In this document: in pieces, positions 41,387 to 54,174 of the stretch | How the letters are laid out: the number at the start of each line of letters is the position of its first letter | Numbering within the stretch: the first letter of the stretch is position 1 | Assembly: GCA_018340805.1 (NCBI GenBank) | Contig: JACMZG010001914.1 | Location: forward strand, 25,356,215 to 25,420,214 | Direction: 5' to 3' | Source of the DNA: Microvelia longipes | Taxonomy: Eukaryota; Arthropoda; Insecta; Hemiptera; Veliidae | DNA length: 64,000 nucleotides | Notes under the pieces: generated by a model | Seen by the model: the letters and a program-made list of their open reading frames with translations, nothing else | What the model was told of the DNA's origin: nothing | The model's database searches: none | Position numbers and translations under genes: made by a program

Positions 41387-41632
41387 CAACAGGTTAGCCT
41401 TGTTCAGCTGTCTGTCAATTAATTAATCAAATATGATCAGTGAAGTACGTCTTTCGGTACTGAAAACTTCCTTATAAAATACATTCCCCATGCAGGTTTG
41501 CAACAGGTTAGCCTTGTTCAGCTGTCTGTCTATTAACTAATCGAATATGATCTGTAATTTACGCCTTCGGATACTGTAAACTTCCTCATAAAATATATTC
41601 CTCATGCAGGTTTGCAGCAGGTTAGCCTAGTT
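41387..41632. repeat. 114-bp tandem repeat, 2.2 copies
   Basis: CAACAGGTTAGCCTTGTTCA GCTGTCTGTC starts copies at 41387 and 41501, and a partial third at 41615. Confidence 0.8.
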
Positions 41633-42124
41633 ACGTTGTGTATTACAATTAAATATAAAAGTCTATTTGAGTGAATGGATGAGTTGTACAACCTGTTGTT
41701 TATTATCTCATGTCAAGTCGACCGTATCTATGAACTTGCACTCATTTTCACTCATCTAACCCAGTACACTCGTGGCATTCTCGCACAGGATTATGACTTT
41801 CTGCACCACTTACTCTTTAACATCTTATATAATACCTCTTAATAATTTTTCTTCCCTTATAAGTTATTTTTATCTTTTCTTCGCCTTCCGCCGTTGATTA
41901 ATTAAAGAATTATCGTATTAGGACTTAAATAGATAAATAGAGCTAAACAGTCGAATAAAGCTCCTTGTGAAACAGGAACTGTTGTTGGGCAACATTAAGG
42001 ATAAATATAATATTCATAATTTTATTTTATTCAACTTATAAACAGAAGTAAAGCATGAAGTTCCACAGTTGATTTTTTGACATATCTCGTGTATGAACAG
42101 AAAGACACATTTCAGTAAATTTTC
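41633..42124. other. Non-coding stretch before gap
   Basis: No recognised feature. Confidence 0.4.
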
Positions 42125-42354
42125 NNNNNNNNNNNNNNNNNNNNNNNNNNNNNNNNNNNNNNNNNNNNNNNNNNNNNNNNNNNNNNNNNNNNNNNNNNNN
42201 NNNNNNNNNNNNNNNNNNNNNNNNNNNNNNNNNNNNNNNNNNNNNNNNNNNNNNNNNNNNNNNNNNNNNNNNNNNNNNNNNNNNNNNNNNNNNNNNNNNN
42301 NNNNNNNNNNNNNNNNNNNNNNNNNNNNNNNNNNNNNNNNNNNNNNNNNNNNNN
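42125..42354. other. Assembly gap, 230 N
   Basis: A run of 230 unknown bases. The size suggests an estimate and not a fixed placeholder. Confidence 1.
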
Positions 42355-42377
42355 ACATAATGAAAATGCTCTAGAGT

Positions 42378-42475
42378 AGACTCGAGCACTCAAGCCAGGG
42401 TACCTGGGTTCGAATTCTGGTAAGGACGATAAGTTTGTATCATTTTTACATCTCTTAGTTTTATAACTACAAAAA
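42378..42475 (+). repeat. tRNA-like B-box repeat, second copy
   Basis: CAAGCCAGGGTACCTGGGTT CGAATTCTGGTAAGGAC and the following TTTGTATCATTTTTACAT match 676-735. The mirrored right arm of the first copy is absent, which shows that the palindrome there is secondary. Confidence 0.55.
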
Positions 42476-42689
42476 CAAATCTGGCGAGGTGGTCCGCATG
42501 TCGGGGAAATTTCCTTTGGAATGCTTTTTGTAGTTTGGTTTGTAGTTATCTAATTCTAACGAAAAAACTTTCTTTTATAGAAAATATCATCAGCTTAAAA
42601 AAATGTTTTCTCTGGGCTATATCCTTTTCTATAGGATTTTTCTTATAAATGAACTGATTCTTTTTTACTGGAGCCAATTAGTCTAGCCA

Positions 42690-42721
42690 TTAGTATATAT
42701 ATATATATATATTATATATAT

Positions 42722-42755
<34 letters not shown>
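42690..42755. repeat. (TA)n microsatellite
   Basis: Interrupted TA repeat. Confidence 0.9.
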
Positions 42756-42757
<2 letters not shown>

Positions 42758-42868
42758 TTAAATTAGTATAAACTGAGCTTCAAATGAGTGCAAATAATGC
42801 TGTGCCGCGCAGTGTAATCTATGGAATAAACATGCGGATTTTCTTTGAAAAATTCTTAACAAATAAAC

Positions 42869-43413
42869 ACAGGTTTAGTCCTTTATACATGTTTAGTCCT
42901 ATGTACATTACTTACTACACAGATTTAGTCCTATATATATCACATACTACACAGAGTTAGTCCTATGTACATTACTTACTGTACAGATTGTCCTAATATA
43001 TCACTACTACAAGATTAGTCCTATTACATTACTTACTCACAAAGTTAGTCCATATACATACTTCTACAACAGATTTAGTCTTATACATTCATACTACACA
43101 GATTTAGTCTATACACATTACTTATACAACAAATTTAGTCTATGTACTTAATAACTACACAGATTTAGTCCTATATACATTACATACTACACAGATTTAG
43201 TCCTCTATACATTACATACTACACAGATTTAGTCCTATATACATTACATACTACACAGATTTAGTCCTATATACATTACTTACTACACAAATTTAGTCCT
43301 ATGTACATTATATACTACAGATTTGTCCTCTATTACTATTACATACTACACAGATTTAGTCCTATATACATTACATACTACACAGATTTAGTCCTAATAT
43401 AACATTACTTACT
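42869..43413. repeat. ~32-bp minisatellite, about 17 copies
   Basis: A unit containing AGATTTAGTCCTATATACAT TACATACTACAC is repeated with many single-base losses, especially at 42985-43150. The clustering of deletions suggests read error in part of the array. Confidence 0.85.
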
Positions 43414-44780
43414 CGTATATATCTTACGGTAATAAATGAGGAAAAGTAAAATATATTTCAGAACCTATAAAATATAAAATGTATAACATAGTTTTCCTTT
43501 CTTCATCAATTTAAATTGAGTTAGAAAACTCATGTTTAGAACGCTTTACCCACCTACCTAGTGGAAACAAATAGCTCTAGCTGTCTACTTGAGTTCATTC
43601 TCTTGTATTAGTTTTGATATATGTCACTCAATATCTTAAAATCGGATGTAAGTTGTACGAGATCTCTGTTAATGATTATGGTTAAATTCGTACTGTACTA
43701 ATTAATTTAAACATTTATACTAATTCTTCACTGAATGACATTCAATAAAAACAAACCTTTTGGGGAAAAACTTTATATAATAAATTTACATTTTAGGAAA
43801 ATTGGGTTAACCAAATTTATTAATGCATTAGTGATGGAATTATTAAACTTTTTCTGTTATTTAGGCTTTCAAAAGTAGAGCGAAATGTAAACTAAGATAA
43901 TTTTAAAATTATCTTAATAATTTAATTGAAATTGAAGAGTTTAATGAAGTTTTCAAATTTTAAGATAGGTTTTTTTGAGTTATAGAGGATATGAAAAACT
44001 TTTTAGGAACCTCTCATTGAATAATTAATAATAATTAAAAGCAACAGCTCCAAAAATAGAACACCAATTTTCCCGAACTTTCAATATAATTTTCCTCTTG
44101 AAGTATTTAAATGGTGATTGTAAATCTCGGTTTAGGATTTAAGTTATTTTAAGCATAGAGATATTATTGCTAAAGGGGCCCTATCGGTTGAATTTTGAAA
44201 CATTAAAAAAGTAACCTGAACACCCTTGTGTATTAATATGATAAAATAAACATTAAAAAACAGTAAGTTATATAATACTACGTTAATAATCAGGAAAACC
44301 CCAAACAATGCGAGAAAAGCTGACAATGATTGATTTCCTTTAACCTTAACTTACTCTTAGAGGAGGTTTCAATGCGGTCCTCCGTGCTAGAATTTTTTAA
44401 AACTAAAAAGTTTAAGTATCTTCACTAAGAAATGTATGTATAGGAAAATGTACGATTCACAAGATATACATTAGACATAAATTTGCAATTTAGTTTAAAT
44501 GACCCCATAAACATTTATTACTTAACCCTTACTTATTTAAACGAGTCTCATTATATGTTGTAACGGAAATTTTAGTTTGAATTTTTAAGTTTAAAAATCC
44601 GCGGGATTTTTATGGAAATTCCTTGAAAATTTATTTTATATTAATTTTGGATAGTTTTATTTTGAGTCTTGTTTAATTTGATATTTTGATTGGCGTATAT
44701 TTTATTTTGGTTGAATAGTTTCTTAATTTTATTTAATTTAGTTTGTAGTAGAATATTTGAGGAGGCTTTGATTTTTAACA
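43414..44780. other. AT-rich stretch without recognised genes
   Basis: No coding or RNA signature was recognised. Confidence 0.45.
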
Positions 44781-45095
44781 CTCGCAACGGAGTTAGGAAA
44801 TTTGGTTGTCCGCTTGTGGCTCGGCGTTGCGAGGGCTTGTCCCTTTTTCTTTATTAATTTGAAGTGGTTTTAATTTGTATTGGTGTAAGAATTTAGTTTG
44901 ATTATGATGTTCAGGATAGTCTGTAAAAGTGATATAGTCACCCTCAAATGAGGTAAGATTCGTAATTTATACTTCTGAGTCTATGTCATTCACCATGTTG
45001 CCGTAGCTCGCTTTTCATGTTTTCTAATGGTTCCGTTCTCGATTTATTTTACAGGGTTCTAGTCTTGGCTAAGATGGCAGGTCTAGGCATGGTAC
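44780..45095 (+). other. Possible non-coding exons around a 102-base intron
   Basis: A GC-richer patch (44780-44845) with a 9-bp dyad (CTCGCAACG / CGTTGCGAG) precedes ATGAG|GTAAGA (donor at 44953). A CTAAT branch-site word follows at 45023 and TTTATTTTACAG| (acceptor ending 45054), defining a 102-base intron of good form. Flanking sequence has no long frame, so any exons would be untranslated. It lies 5.4 kb upstream of the first tetraspanin coding exon and could be its leader (inference). Confidence 0.25.
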
Positions 45096-46094
45096 TTGGT
45101 TCCAAATTTGATTAAAATGAGTACAAAGGATTTTTGTCAACCGTTCATCTCTTCTCCTCAACAACTCTTGAAAATTTTCTATGCTTTTATTTAAGTTAGT
45201 TTTAAGTATTGCGAAGCTTTATTTAACTAAGGTATGATTTACTTTTTATGTCATCTTCATAGTGATGCAATAAGAATATATATATTCAATCGTCTTAACT
45301 GTGGTTATGAATCGTAACCAGGTTATGAACACCTCTTTACAGTATGAATTTATTTAATTATTAATAGAATCAATATTTTGTCATGGAAAACATATAGAAG
45401 TTAACAATATAATTTTAATCTTATAAAATTTAAAGGAAATGAGTTATTCTTTATTGAGTACTTAGTTTGTAAGTAACCTCGTCATATTAATTTTAGTCCA
45501 TTTAGACTTCAATGAAGGCACCATAGGTTTGGTTCTTTCCTACAGTATCTAAAGAGAACCTGGCGCTCTATTTGTATTTTGAAAAGGATTGAAACCATAT
45601 TGTATTTTGGACTTAGATTCTGAGACTAAGTTTTAAGTTAAGCCCACCCCTGCGGCCTGACTGAGTTGGGTATTTAAATAATATGTTATAATGTACTATA
45701 CTGGTATTAATTTCTACTCGTTTAAAAGACAAAATTCAATTTACTAGGATCTTTGCAATGATAGTGTTAAGAGAAGGTGAAATTATTCTCAACAGTTGTT
45801 CCAGTGTAAGGTTAGATTATTTAAATAGGTTAAACAATTGGCCCTGTTTTAATATAACTGGTACAATTGCGTTGTGAACTAACTTGGGAGATTTGTTCTG
45901 TTTAGTTTAAAGATATAATATATATATATATATATTATATATATATATATATTATATATATAATAATAAACCTTAAGAATGTATACATATTCTTGATCAG
46001 CACCCCCCCCCATATAAAAAAACACTGTCCCTTCCCCCCCCCCCATCATAACAACAACCTTAAATGCTATTTTTTTTAAATTTCGTTAAGGGAT
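45096..46094. other. AT-rich stretch with (TA)n and poly-C runs
   Basis: (TA)n at about 45915-45965 and C runs at 46005 and 46035. No genes were recognised. Confidence 0.5.
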
Positions 46095-46500
46095 ACCTAT
46101 TTTTTTGGAAATTATCGAGCGCGAATTACCTCTAAAATATTTTTTCTACGTTATCAGACTTGCTATATGCACTCATTCTTACTACTTCAGACTCGCTTCG
46201 CTTGCCCTTAAAATATGGAAATCACTTAATTTATATTGTTTAGTACGTCTTCGGTCTTTCTTCGATCGTCCTCGGACTGTAAAAAGATCTGTTTCATTAC
46301 CAAAGGTCATCTCTCCAGGTACTGACTTTGCTCGATGCTGCTTAACAATAATGATCCAACCAAAACATTAGATATATTAGGTGTATTGGAATAAAACGTA
46401 TACTTACTTATTATATAAAGGGATACAGTCGTAAAAAATTTCAACTCAAGTGTTTAACGTTTGGTTTTTAACAATTTTTTAACATTTTACGAACGAATAG
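46095..46500 (-). repeat. 5S-like dispersed repeat, copy F (3' part)
   Basis: Minus-strand order: TTGAGTTGAAATTTTTTACG segment, GTTAAGCAGCATCGAGCAAA core start, AGTACCTGGAGAGATGACC core end (about 46300-46350), then GCGAAGCGAGTCTGAAGTAG words. The core keeps the GTTAAGCAGCATCG box A region of 5S rRNA better than most copies. Confidence 0.65.
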
Positions 46501-46639
46501 AAATTTATTCAAAATTTTAATCAAATTTACGTTAAATTGATAAGATTTAATTGAATAGGATTTTCTTAATGCTGTATCACTTCCGTGTAAACATTTTGAA
46601 AATGTTTTTGAAAATGTGCGCAACTGATGCACTATACTT

Positions 46640-46740
46640 AGTATACTATAAACAAATTTAATTTTGTATACTATAAAAATTAAATTGTATAGTAATGCAC
46701 AAGTATACTATACTTGTGCACTAATTTTGAAAAACCAGTA
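46640..46740. repeat. Nested dyads around GTATACTATAC
   Basis: GTGCACAAGTATAGTATACT-type words occur in both orientations within 100 bases, the last being GCACAAGTATACTATACTTG TGC, a near-perfect palindrome. Confidence 0.6.
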
Positions 46741-47059
46741 CTCAGACTTGTTTTCGTCTTTTAGCGTGAAATGAAATTCTATGATTTTTCTTAACTTACT
46801 CTACTTCTTTTTGCTATAAGATGTCATTTAGTTGGCTGAGGTAAAGAGTAAATCGAGAATCAAGTTTATAAGAAAGTTAAGAGTAAATAAATTGAAGGGG
46901 AGGAGAAAAAAAGGATAATGATAGGAAATTAGTAAGAAGTAAGAGAGCTAATACTTCAAGCTCAAGGTTAGTATTGTTATTTTCAAACACCACTTAGTCC
47001 AGGAGATATGATGTAAACAGTGAAATGTATCGATTTTTATCGCCTTGAAAAAACCTTTA

Positions 47060-47795
47060 GAAGGGTTAATCAGTCATTTTTACTTTTCCTTATTTATAGC
47101 GTAGGTATATAAGAAAAGTATTGTGTTTGCAAAAAATCCTAAGCCGGAATGTCACTAGCATTTTTCGTTTCAAGTATATTTATGCTAGAGAGTTGTTACA
47201 AAAATCATTCTAATCACTGTAGTTGTGCTATTCGGAAAATATTTTTTATAACGTCACTAACCCGCAATACTAACTTAAATATTTAAATATTAACTTAAAT
47301 TTCGAAAAATCATAAAACGCGGAAAAATGTTGTGATCAATTTTATATTAGGCACGCATGTAGCAATATATAAGACTAACATTTGTGCCAAGTTTCATCTC
47401 ATTATCAGCATTAGTTTAATTTTTATTAGATGTCTTGTGTACGTTGTTTTTTAAATTTTAAAGAATCAGAAAATAGTCCAAATGTGTTGAAATTTTGTAC
47501 ATGTGTAAGCCTTTAGGCAATAAATAGGTACACTTAGTTTCGTTTTAATACGTCATAAAAGTTAAGCTGCATCGAGCGTGGTCATTGTCTGGATGGGTGA
47601 CCGAAGGTAATAAAACAGATGTACATACTATCTGAAGACAAGCGAAGTGAGTCTGAAGACGTGTTGTAGTATAAATTTGGTGCATTGTATATTCTGAGGA
47701 TGAGCGAAGCGAGTCCTAAGTAGGGAGGATTTGCGTAGCGGATTTGATGTGTAGAGGAAAAGTTTTGAGGTATCCGTACCCAATTTTTTTAAATT
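47060..47795 (+). repeat. 5S-like dispersed repeat, copy G (complete; best core)
   Basis: It starts with TACTTTTCCTTATTTATAGC GTAGGTATATA and ends with GTACCCAATTTTTTT. The core at 47559-47607 reads AAGTTAAGCTGCATCGAGCG, TGGTCATTGTCTGGATGGGT and GACCGAAGG, a clear match to the second half of animal 5S rRNA, including the GTTAAGC box A and GGATGGGTGACC box C of the internal promoter. GAGCGAAGCGAGTCC and related words follow the core. Confidence 0.75.
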
Positions 47796-47943
47796 TTTCA
47801 TTTATAACCTTTTTAGCAAATTTCGAAAGAAAATTACACCTTAAGGGATTGTTGTCGACTAATAATATTTATATTTTATGTTTATATAATGTCAACAAAT
47901 AAATAATTTCTTCAAAATTTAATTATTGTTACTTACCAATTGT

Positions 47944-47987
47944 TGCTTAAATTGCTTAATGTTTAATATTCATTAAGCAATTTAAGC
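47944..47987. repeat. Hairpin with 17-bp arms
   Basis: GCTTAAATTGCTTAATG and its exact complement flank a nine-base loop. Confidence 0.75.
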
Positions 47988-48433
47988 AAAAATTTAATCA
48001 ATTTGTTTGAATTTAAACGATTGACAGGTAAATATTGACTTAAGGGAGAATTAATGAAACGATTACTATCTTATCGTGTATCTGATTTTTTAAAGCAATA
48101 ATTTCGTATTATAAGAATTCTACTAGACCAAACAAATATTCTTCCTATGTCTTTTACAGCAGCCAAAACAAATGTAAACACTGAGGAGAGTGTTTTAGTA
48201 AACAAAATGTTTTAAGAAATAATATAAACAAAAGGAATGTGTTAGCTTAGAAACAAAGGCGTCAGAATAAATAGAAATCGATGAGTTCGGATAAAATATC
48301 TTCCTGACAAGTTGGTATTAGTGATTTATTTTAATTTTTATATTAGGTCTTTTTATTGACTTCTTAGTTTTGCTTTTTAGACTAATTATTTTTGGAAAAT
48401 TTATTTTAACAATAACATTTAGATACCTTTTTG

Positions 48434-48493
48434 ATCTAAACAAAATTATTGCTTCTAGGAGCCCCTCCTAGTAGCAATAATTTTGTCTTGATC
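48434..48493. repeat. Hairpin with ~25-bp arms
   Basis: AACAAAATTATTGCTTCTAG and its complement (one mismatch) meet at a GAG-CCC-CTC turn, with GATC at both outer ends. It could be a tiny foldback element or a structured RNA element. Confidence 0.7.
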
Positions 48494-50240
48494 GGCTTCA
48501 TCGAGGCAATTATCAAGCACTACTCATAACTCATTTTTCTGTATTTTCAAAGGAAATATATTTTAAGGAAATTTTAAAGGAATCATAATTATTCTGTTGG
48601 TTATACAAAACTATGGCTCTGAAATTGACAACGCATACCATAATTAGCACTAGTTTAAAGCTCAGTTAGTGTTTATGTTTAAAGGTTTTAGCGTATTTCC
48701 TTTCTGTAGCGCTTACAGAAAAAGTATGTTACGAGCAGTGCTTGATAATTGAGTAACTGCTCAAGTCATAAAGCATAAACCGGAACCTTAAGCAAAAAGT
48801 TGAAATTCACCAGACATGACGGTGTTCCACATGTCGCCTGGATTTTTTATTATTGGAGGTAGAAATGAAAAATTAATAAAATATCAAGTGTTGTAATTTA
48901 GTATACTAGGAGCCAAGTTTGGCTAAACATTTTGGGCCCAAGTTAGCTTTTTGAAGCCAAAACTTGTTGAATTATAGCTTATTCAAAAGGGGAAGATGGG
49001 AGGGGTTGCATAAATATAAGCAATGTATAAGGTTTGGCTTGTTTACATTTCAGATTACGGCTTTGTTTGGATATAAAGTAATAAAAGATACAACTAAAGT
49101 GTAAAAACATTTGAGTAAAAAATGTAAATAAAATTGCTTGTTGCCGAGGGAGTTTCTGTCCTTACTTGCGACTATTTCCCTTATCATTTTATTAAAATAC
49201 AAAAATATCGTTACATTTTTCCTTATTACAACGATCATATCAAGTTATCTTCACACTGTTTACTTTGCAGTGTTTATATTGTCTTTTATCATTGTTTAAA
49301 TTTGACTTATACTACATTTTATGACATCTAATACGTTATTAAATTACAGAAACATTATTGCATGTTCTTTTAGCTAACTATATTTACATTGTTATTAGTG
49401 TAAAATAACATTTCTGACGGAAAATTTGAAATTTGTGTTATATTGTGTGTCATTTGTTAAATAAATAAATTGACGACGTTTCTTAGAAATATTTTGTTAA
49501 AACTTTAGATAAATTTCCCTTTAGAAATTCCCTGCTTATTTATTTTACAAATATTTGGGCACAGGCCCTTTACAATATTATATATGGTAACATAAGCAAT
49601 ACAAAGAAAAACTTAAAAAAAAGGAATACAATAAGAGAGAAAAAAGGAAATTTAAAAAAAAATTGCTTTAGTAAAATATGATGATAGAATAGAGGTAGTA
49701 ATAATATAAAAAAAGATATTTAATTAATAAAATGACTTGATTATTATGTAGCAGAATACATACATAGGTATATGTGTAATGGAAATTTAAAAAGTTAAAT
49801 ACAAATTAAAAGAAATAGATTAAACAAATTTTGAAAAAATAATGTGAAATAATTATTATTAAAAAAGAAATGAATTTATTAAATTATGCAAAGTAATGTG
49901 TAAGTAACATAGAAGCGGTTAACTATATATTTTATAGTATAATTATTATATTTATAATAATAATATTATAATCATATAATATGATATAATTAGCCCATAA
50001 ACTTATTGAAACATCCCTAATAAAAATGGTTTTACTTTGTAATGCTTGTTCAATGATAAGTAGAAATTTATATTATTTTTCGAAATTTATTTTATTTTGT
50101 TCCCATATGACATTTACTAGTTTAAGTAATTCTTGTTTTATTGTTAATAATGACTCATATTTTTATGTATGGCATTTTTTTTTAATCCAGATAATATTTT
50201 TTGCTCTAATTAAGTTTCTTATCTTTTTGTTTTTTTACAG
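48494..50240. other. AT-rich stretch without recognised genes
   Basis: A gag 3' end-like piece lies at about 48735-48790 (CTGCTCAAGTCATAAAGCAT then AAACCGGAACCTTAAGCAA). The rest is low-complexity A/T sequence. Confidence 0.45.
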
Positions 50241-50483
50241 ATACATTTCAAGATCGGATCTAAGCTCACGGAAAATTTTGAAGAGATCACACTCACGAAG
50301 AACTGTTTAACGAATGTTTTTACTTTGTCGAACATTTTTTTATTTATTTTTATTTAAATTTAAATTATTTTTATGACTGTGAATAATTAAGTTATTTACA
50401 TCGGACTTAAATTAAGTCCTTTTTTAAGTTCGCGAGTGAAGCATATTTTATTATATCCACCCAGGCGAAACGGCTGTAAAATC
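50241..50483 (+). other. Possible 5' untranslated part of the first tetraspanin exon
   Basis: TTTTTGTTTTTTTACAG| ends at 50240, a good 3' splice site. From there to the start codon at 50484 no further splice donor is evident, so this stretch may be leader sequence. It contains upstream ATGs and is AT-rich, which weakens the case. Confidence 0.3.
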
Positions 50484-50543
50484 ATGGATTGCGGTGCCTA
50501 TTTAGCGAAATATATTCTATGTATATTCAACTTTTTACTATTC
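50484..50543 (+). CDS. Tetraspanin, first coding exon
   Basis: ATG at 50484 opens MDCGAYLAKYILCIFNFLLF, 20 codons ending in phase 0 at a GTAAGT donor (50544). A short cytoplasmic Cys-Gly head followed by K-Y-(I/L)-L-C-x-F-N-F is the standard start of tetraspanins: palmitoylatable cysteine, then the first half of membrane segment 1. It fits in frame with the exon at 60008, where membrane segment 1 continues. Tetraspanins organise membrane microdomains and partner with integrins and other surface proteins. The remaining exons (membrane segments 2-4 and the CCG loop) lie outside the window. Confidence 0.85.
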
Positions 50544-51956
50544 GTAAGTTATTTACTTATACATTTACTTTTTTATTTTGATAATATGTATTTACTAATT
50601 ATTTACTATCTTCAGTATCATTGTTTATGAAACTTGTTGGTACATGTATGTATATTTAGGAACGCAGCGTCCATTTAGGTTGGAGACGGTCATTGGCGTT
50701 TCATAGTGAAGTTGTTTTGATTTATCTGAAGGGCTACCTCTGAATTGTATGATGTCTCATAAAATAGCTGAAAGAACTGTACAACTTGTTCATATTGCTG
50801 GCACATCGCCATGCAGAAGAAACTGATTATTGCCTCTCAATTAAATAAGGCCCTTTGGTATTGCCAACCTAAAAACTTCACTTTCTAACGCCAATAATCG
50901 TCAACAACCAAACCCGGACATGATTAATCGGGACAAAAAATTGATTTCACTATTTTTTTGACCAAAGACTTACGTGGTTTTTTCTAAACACCTAAGCGAT
51001 GTTTGGGAGGATTTGTTACTCTATAAACATCTTCATCATAATATTTTAGATGCTGCTCTATAAATACTATTCAAAATCTAACATTTCTCTATAATTTCTG
51101 CTCATGATCTATATTATATTCCACTTTAAATCATATTTAAAATCTATTATTTTTCTGTAATCCTATTTAAAATCTGTGAATTCATTTTATAATTTTTTGT
51201 TATTATGTTTTTATCCAATGAATGCCTTTTGAAAATATTTATGAATCCTGAATTATTTTTTTTTAGTAATCTTGTTTTTAACGCGTAATCTTAATAATTT
51301 TTTGTTATTAATACTTGTGTGTGTATCCATAATACTAGGTTAGATATAACATTATTAATAATTATAATTCAATAATAACAGAATAATAAGTCTCATCAAT
51401 TATTCTGTTTATATCTTATTAACTAGAATCCAGTTTCCAGTTCATTATTGCTCCATGGATCTTGCAATTGGTTACTATTTATTCTATTAGATTGCTTTCT
51501 GAATATAGAATCATTTTATTAGGACAGTCATACAATAAGTTTATTTAGTGTCATAACACATTCCGCAGGCAGTTGGTAAAGGTAAATGTAGAGGTTAGAA
51601 AATTTAAAGTCATTGCTGCGATAAAGGTCGAAAGATTTCTTATTGAAAAACGGCATTAAATGAAAATGCTGCCAACTTAAAAATTAAATTTAAAGTTTAA
51701 AAATTATTTAAAATGACGTAGTAAATTTTATAAAAGGTTTTGTGAAATTATAAGAAGAAACAGAACATAAGGATTTAACTTTTTTCTGAATTTATATTCA
51801 CAAAGTCTTTATCTAGTTATAAAGAATAATGAAATATATTTGATGACTAAGAGCTTAAGTTAACAATATGTTTTAACTACAATCTCCTGGACTCTTAAAA
51901 CAACCCAAAGCTGACTAGTAACATTCTCTGAGGCTTTATTATTTCTTCCGTCGTTA

Positions 51957-51971
51957 GCCGCTTCGCGGCCA
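51957..51971. repeat. Single GC mini-hairpin
   Basis: GCCGC-TTC-GCGGC, the same motif as in the cluster at 29387-29480. Confidence 0.6.
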
Positions 51972-52204
51972 CATTTTTTTGTCCTATATCAGTTTGTCAT
52001 AATACTAGAATATATAATTGTCTCATTCTGTCTCGATATAAGAGAGATTTTAAATGTATTAGTAAAACAAATGTGATTTGTTTACGTTATGTTTTATATG
52101 TCAATCAATGTAATCAAAACTAATACCGATAATAAATTTTAAACTTTATACATGTGCTAACCAAAATGCACATATATCTTCTTCCATGTGCTATATATAT
52201 GTGC

Positions 52205-52207
52205 TTC

Positions 52208-52273
<66 letters not shown>
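52205..52273. repeat. (TA)n microsatellite
   Basis: TA repeat with one AA interruption. Confidence 0.9.
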
Positions 52274-52277
<4 letters not shown>

Positions 52278-52674
52278 CTGAATTAAATAAAAACCCGGCC
52301 TCAATTTGATACTCTTAGTATTTTTTGTTCTCAGTTATAAAATACTTTAACATTTTTATTGTCTTATTTTAGGAAACACATTTGTTTATTTACTATTCAA
52401 TTAATACTTCTTGTTTATTTTCCTTTAATATTTATTCTATTCCATTTAAGATTTGTTTTTACAAAACAACGCAACAAAAGTTGCAATCGATAGAAATCGA
52501 TAAAAATGTGTAAAAATAATAAATAAAACTTCGTTAGGGAAACAATAACCAGGAATGAACAAAATGTTGTTTTATGATATAGACTCTACTATTGTCTAGA
52601 TACATTTTTTGAAACAAGTTTCTTGTATGTACTACAACTATATGCACTGTTAAGCAGAATAAATTTTTTTTTTA

Positions 52675-53038
52675 TGTTTGATGATATATACATTGTTATA
52701 TCTATATTTGATGTAACGATGTAATTTGGTTTTATAATTTATAAAACAACACAATAAAACATATAAATGTATACATTGTTACATCTGTATTTTATGTAAC
52801 AATGTAATTTGGTTTTATAATTTATAAAACACACACAATCAAACATAAAATGTAAACATTGTTACATCTGTATTTTATGTAACAATGTAATTGGTTTTAT
52901 AATTTATAAAACAACACAATCAAACATATAAATGTATACATTGTTATATCTGTATTTTATGTAACTATGTAATTTGGTTTTATAATTTATAAAACAACAT
53001 AATATGACATAAAAATATATACATGTGACAATGTAATT
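52675..53038. repeat. ~84-bp minisatellite with internal dyads, four copies
   Basis: Each unit holds TACATTGTTACAT ... ATGTAACAATGTA (an inverted pair) and GGTTTTATAATTTATAAAAC (near-palindrome). Four copies with few differences. Confidence 0.8.
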
Positions 53039-54130
53039 TTACGTTATTAGCGGGCAGGGGGGGTTAACTTAAATGAGGAAAAGTTTGGATTCGATTATCG
53101 CAAGCTACTAAAAATATAGCGCTGCGGCGGACCGGTGTGGATAACTCATAAACTAACCCAATAGCTTTCCAAAATGACTGATTATTTTTATATTTAAATT
53201 TATGAATACCATGGCAATTCTTGGTTATGACAGCTACATTTATTATTATTATAAAATTATTGTTTTTTGTATGTATTTTTCACAAAAAAGGTTCGCCGTT
53301 GCATGTTCTGTATTTCAAAAATTCAGAAACTAAAACTAAATAGAAACCTTTTTAAAACTTCCAGAGAACGCTAGTGATTGCAGATAAGTAAATTTCATTT
53401 AATTAATTTATTGATTTAGTCGATTTTATCAGGTAATTACATTTCATCACATGTGCGCATCTTGCCGATGTAATTAAAATACAGGCTGCATTAAATGCCA
53501 AAATATATCTTCTAGCACGTGTAAACTTTAGTTACTATTTCATTATTACCTGATTGAATCAAGTAAATTAATAAATTACTTGAATGAAAAACTTAAAAAT
53601 AATCAGAAGTGTTCTGTGTAAGATTAAGGTGGTAGGGTTAGTTAGAAGTATAACTATACAAAGTATAAAAATTAAATTTAAAACTGACAGTGGGCAAAAA
53701 GCGGGAAATCAAGACACGCCCATTCAATTGAAAGGTAGGTCCCCCGCCGCGCAAGTGTCGACCGGAATCCAAATTTTCCTACCATTGAGTCGACAGTCTT
53801 ACTGTTTAAGTATCTATAGTCTCTGTTAGCGGGGTAACGTTTTTAAGTAATTTCATTCAGACCATCAAATTTAAAATATGAATTGCTCCTAAACATTAAT
53901 ATATCTTCCTTATTATTTAGGATCATATATATTAATAATCCCTAGACAAGGGTTAGCATCCAAATTTAATGAAGTCCTTAATAAGCTTCAGGATCCAAAA
54001 TATAAAATTTCTCTGCAAGTCTTGGTGTTGACAACCAAATATTGTCAGCAATCCTTAGGATACAACATTAATTAATGCCCTGGCAACTCTTTGGATCTAA
54101 AATCAATAAATCTCACGCCTCAGCACTCAG

Positions 54131-54131
54131 C

Positions 54132-54172
<41 letters not shown>
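54131..54172. repeat. (TA)n microsatellite
   Basis: TA repeat. A looser TATAATATAATCATT-type repeat follows at 54545-54650. Confidence 0.85.

Positions 54173-54174
<2 letters not shown>

Noticed and set aside
42014..42393. Frames across the 230-N gap
   Set aside because: Artefacts of unknown bases.
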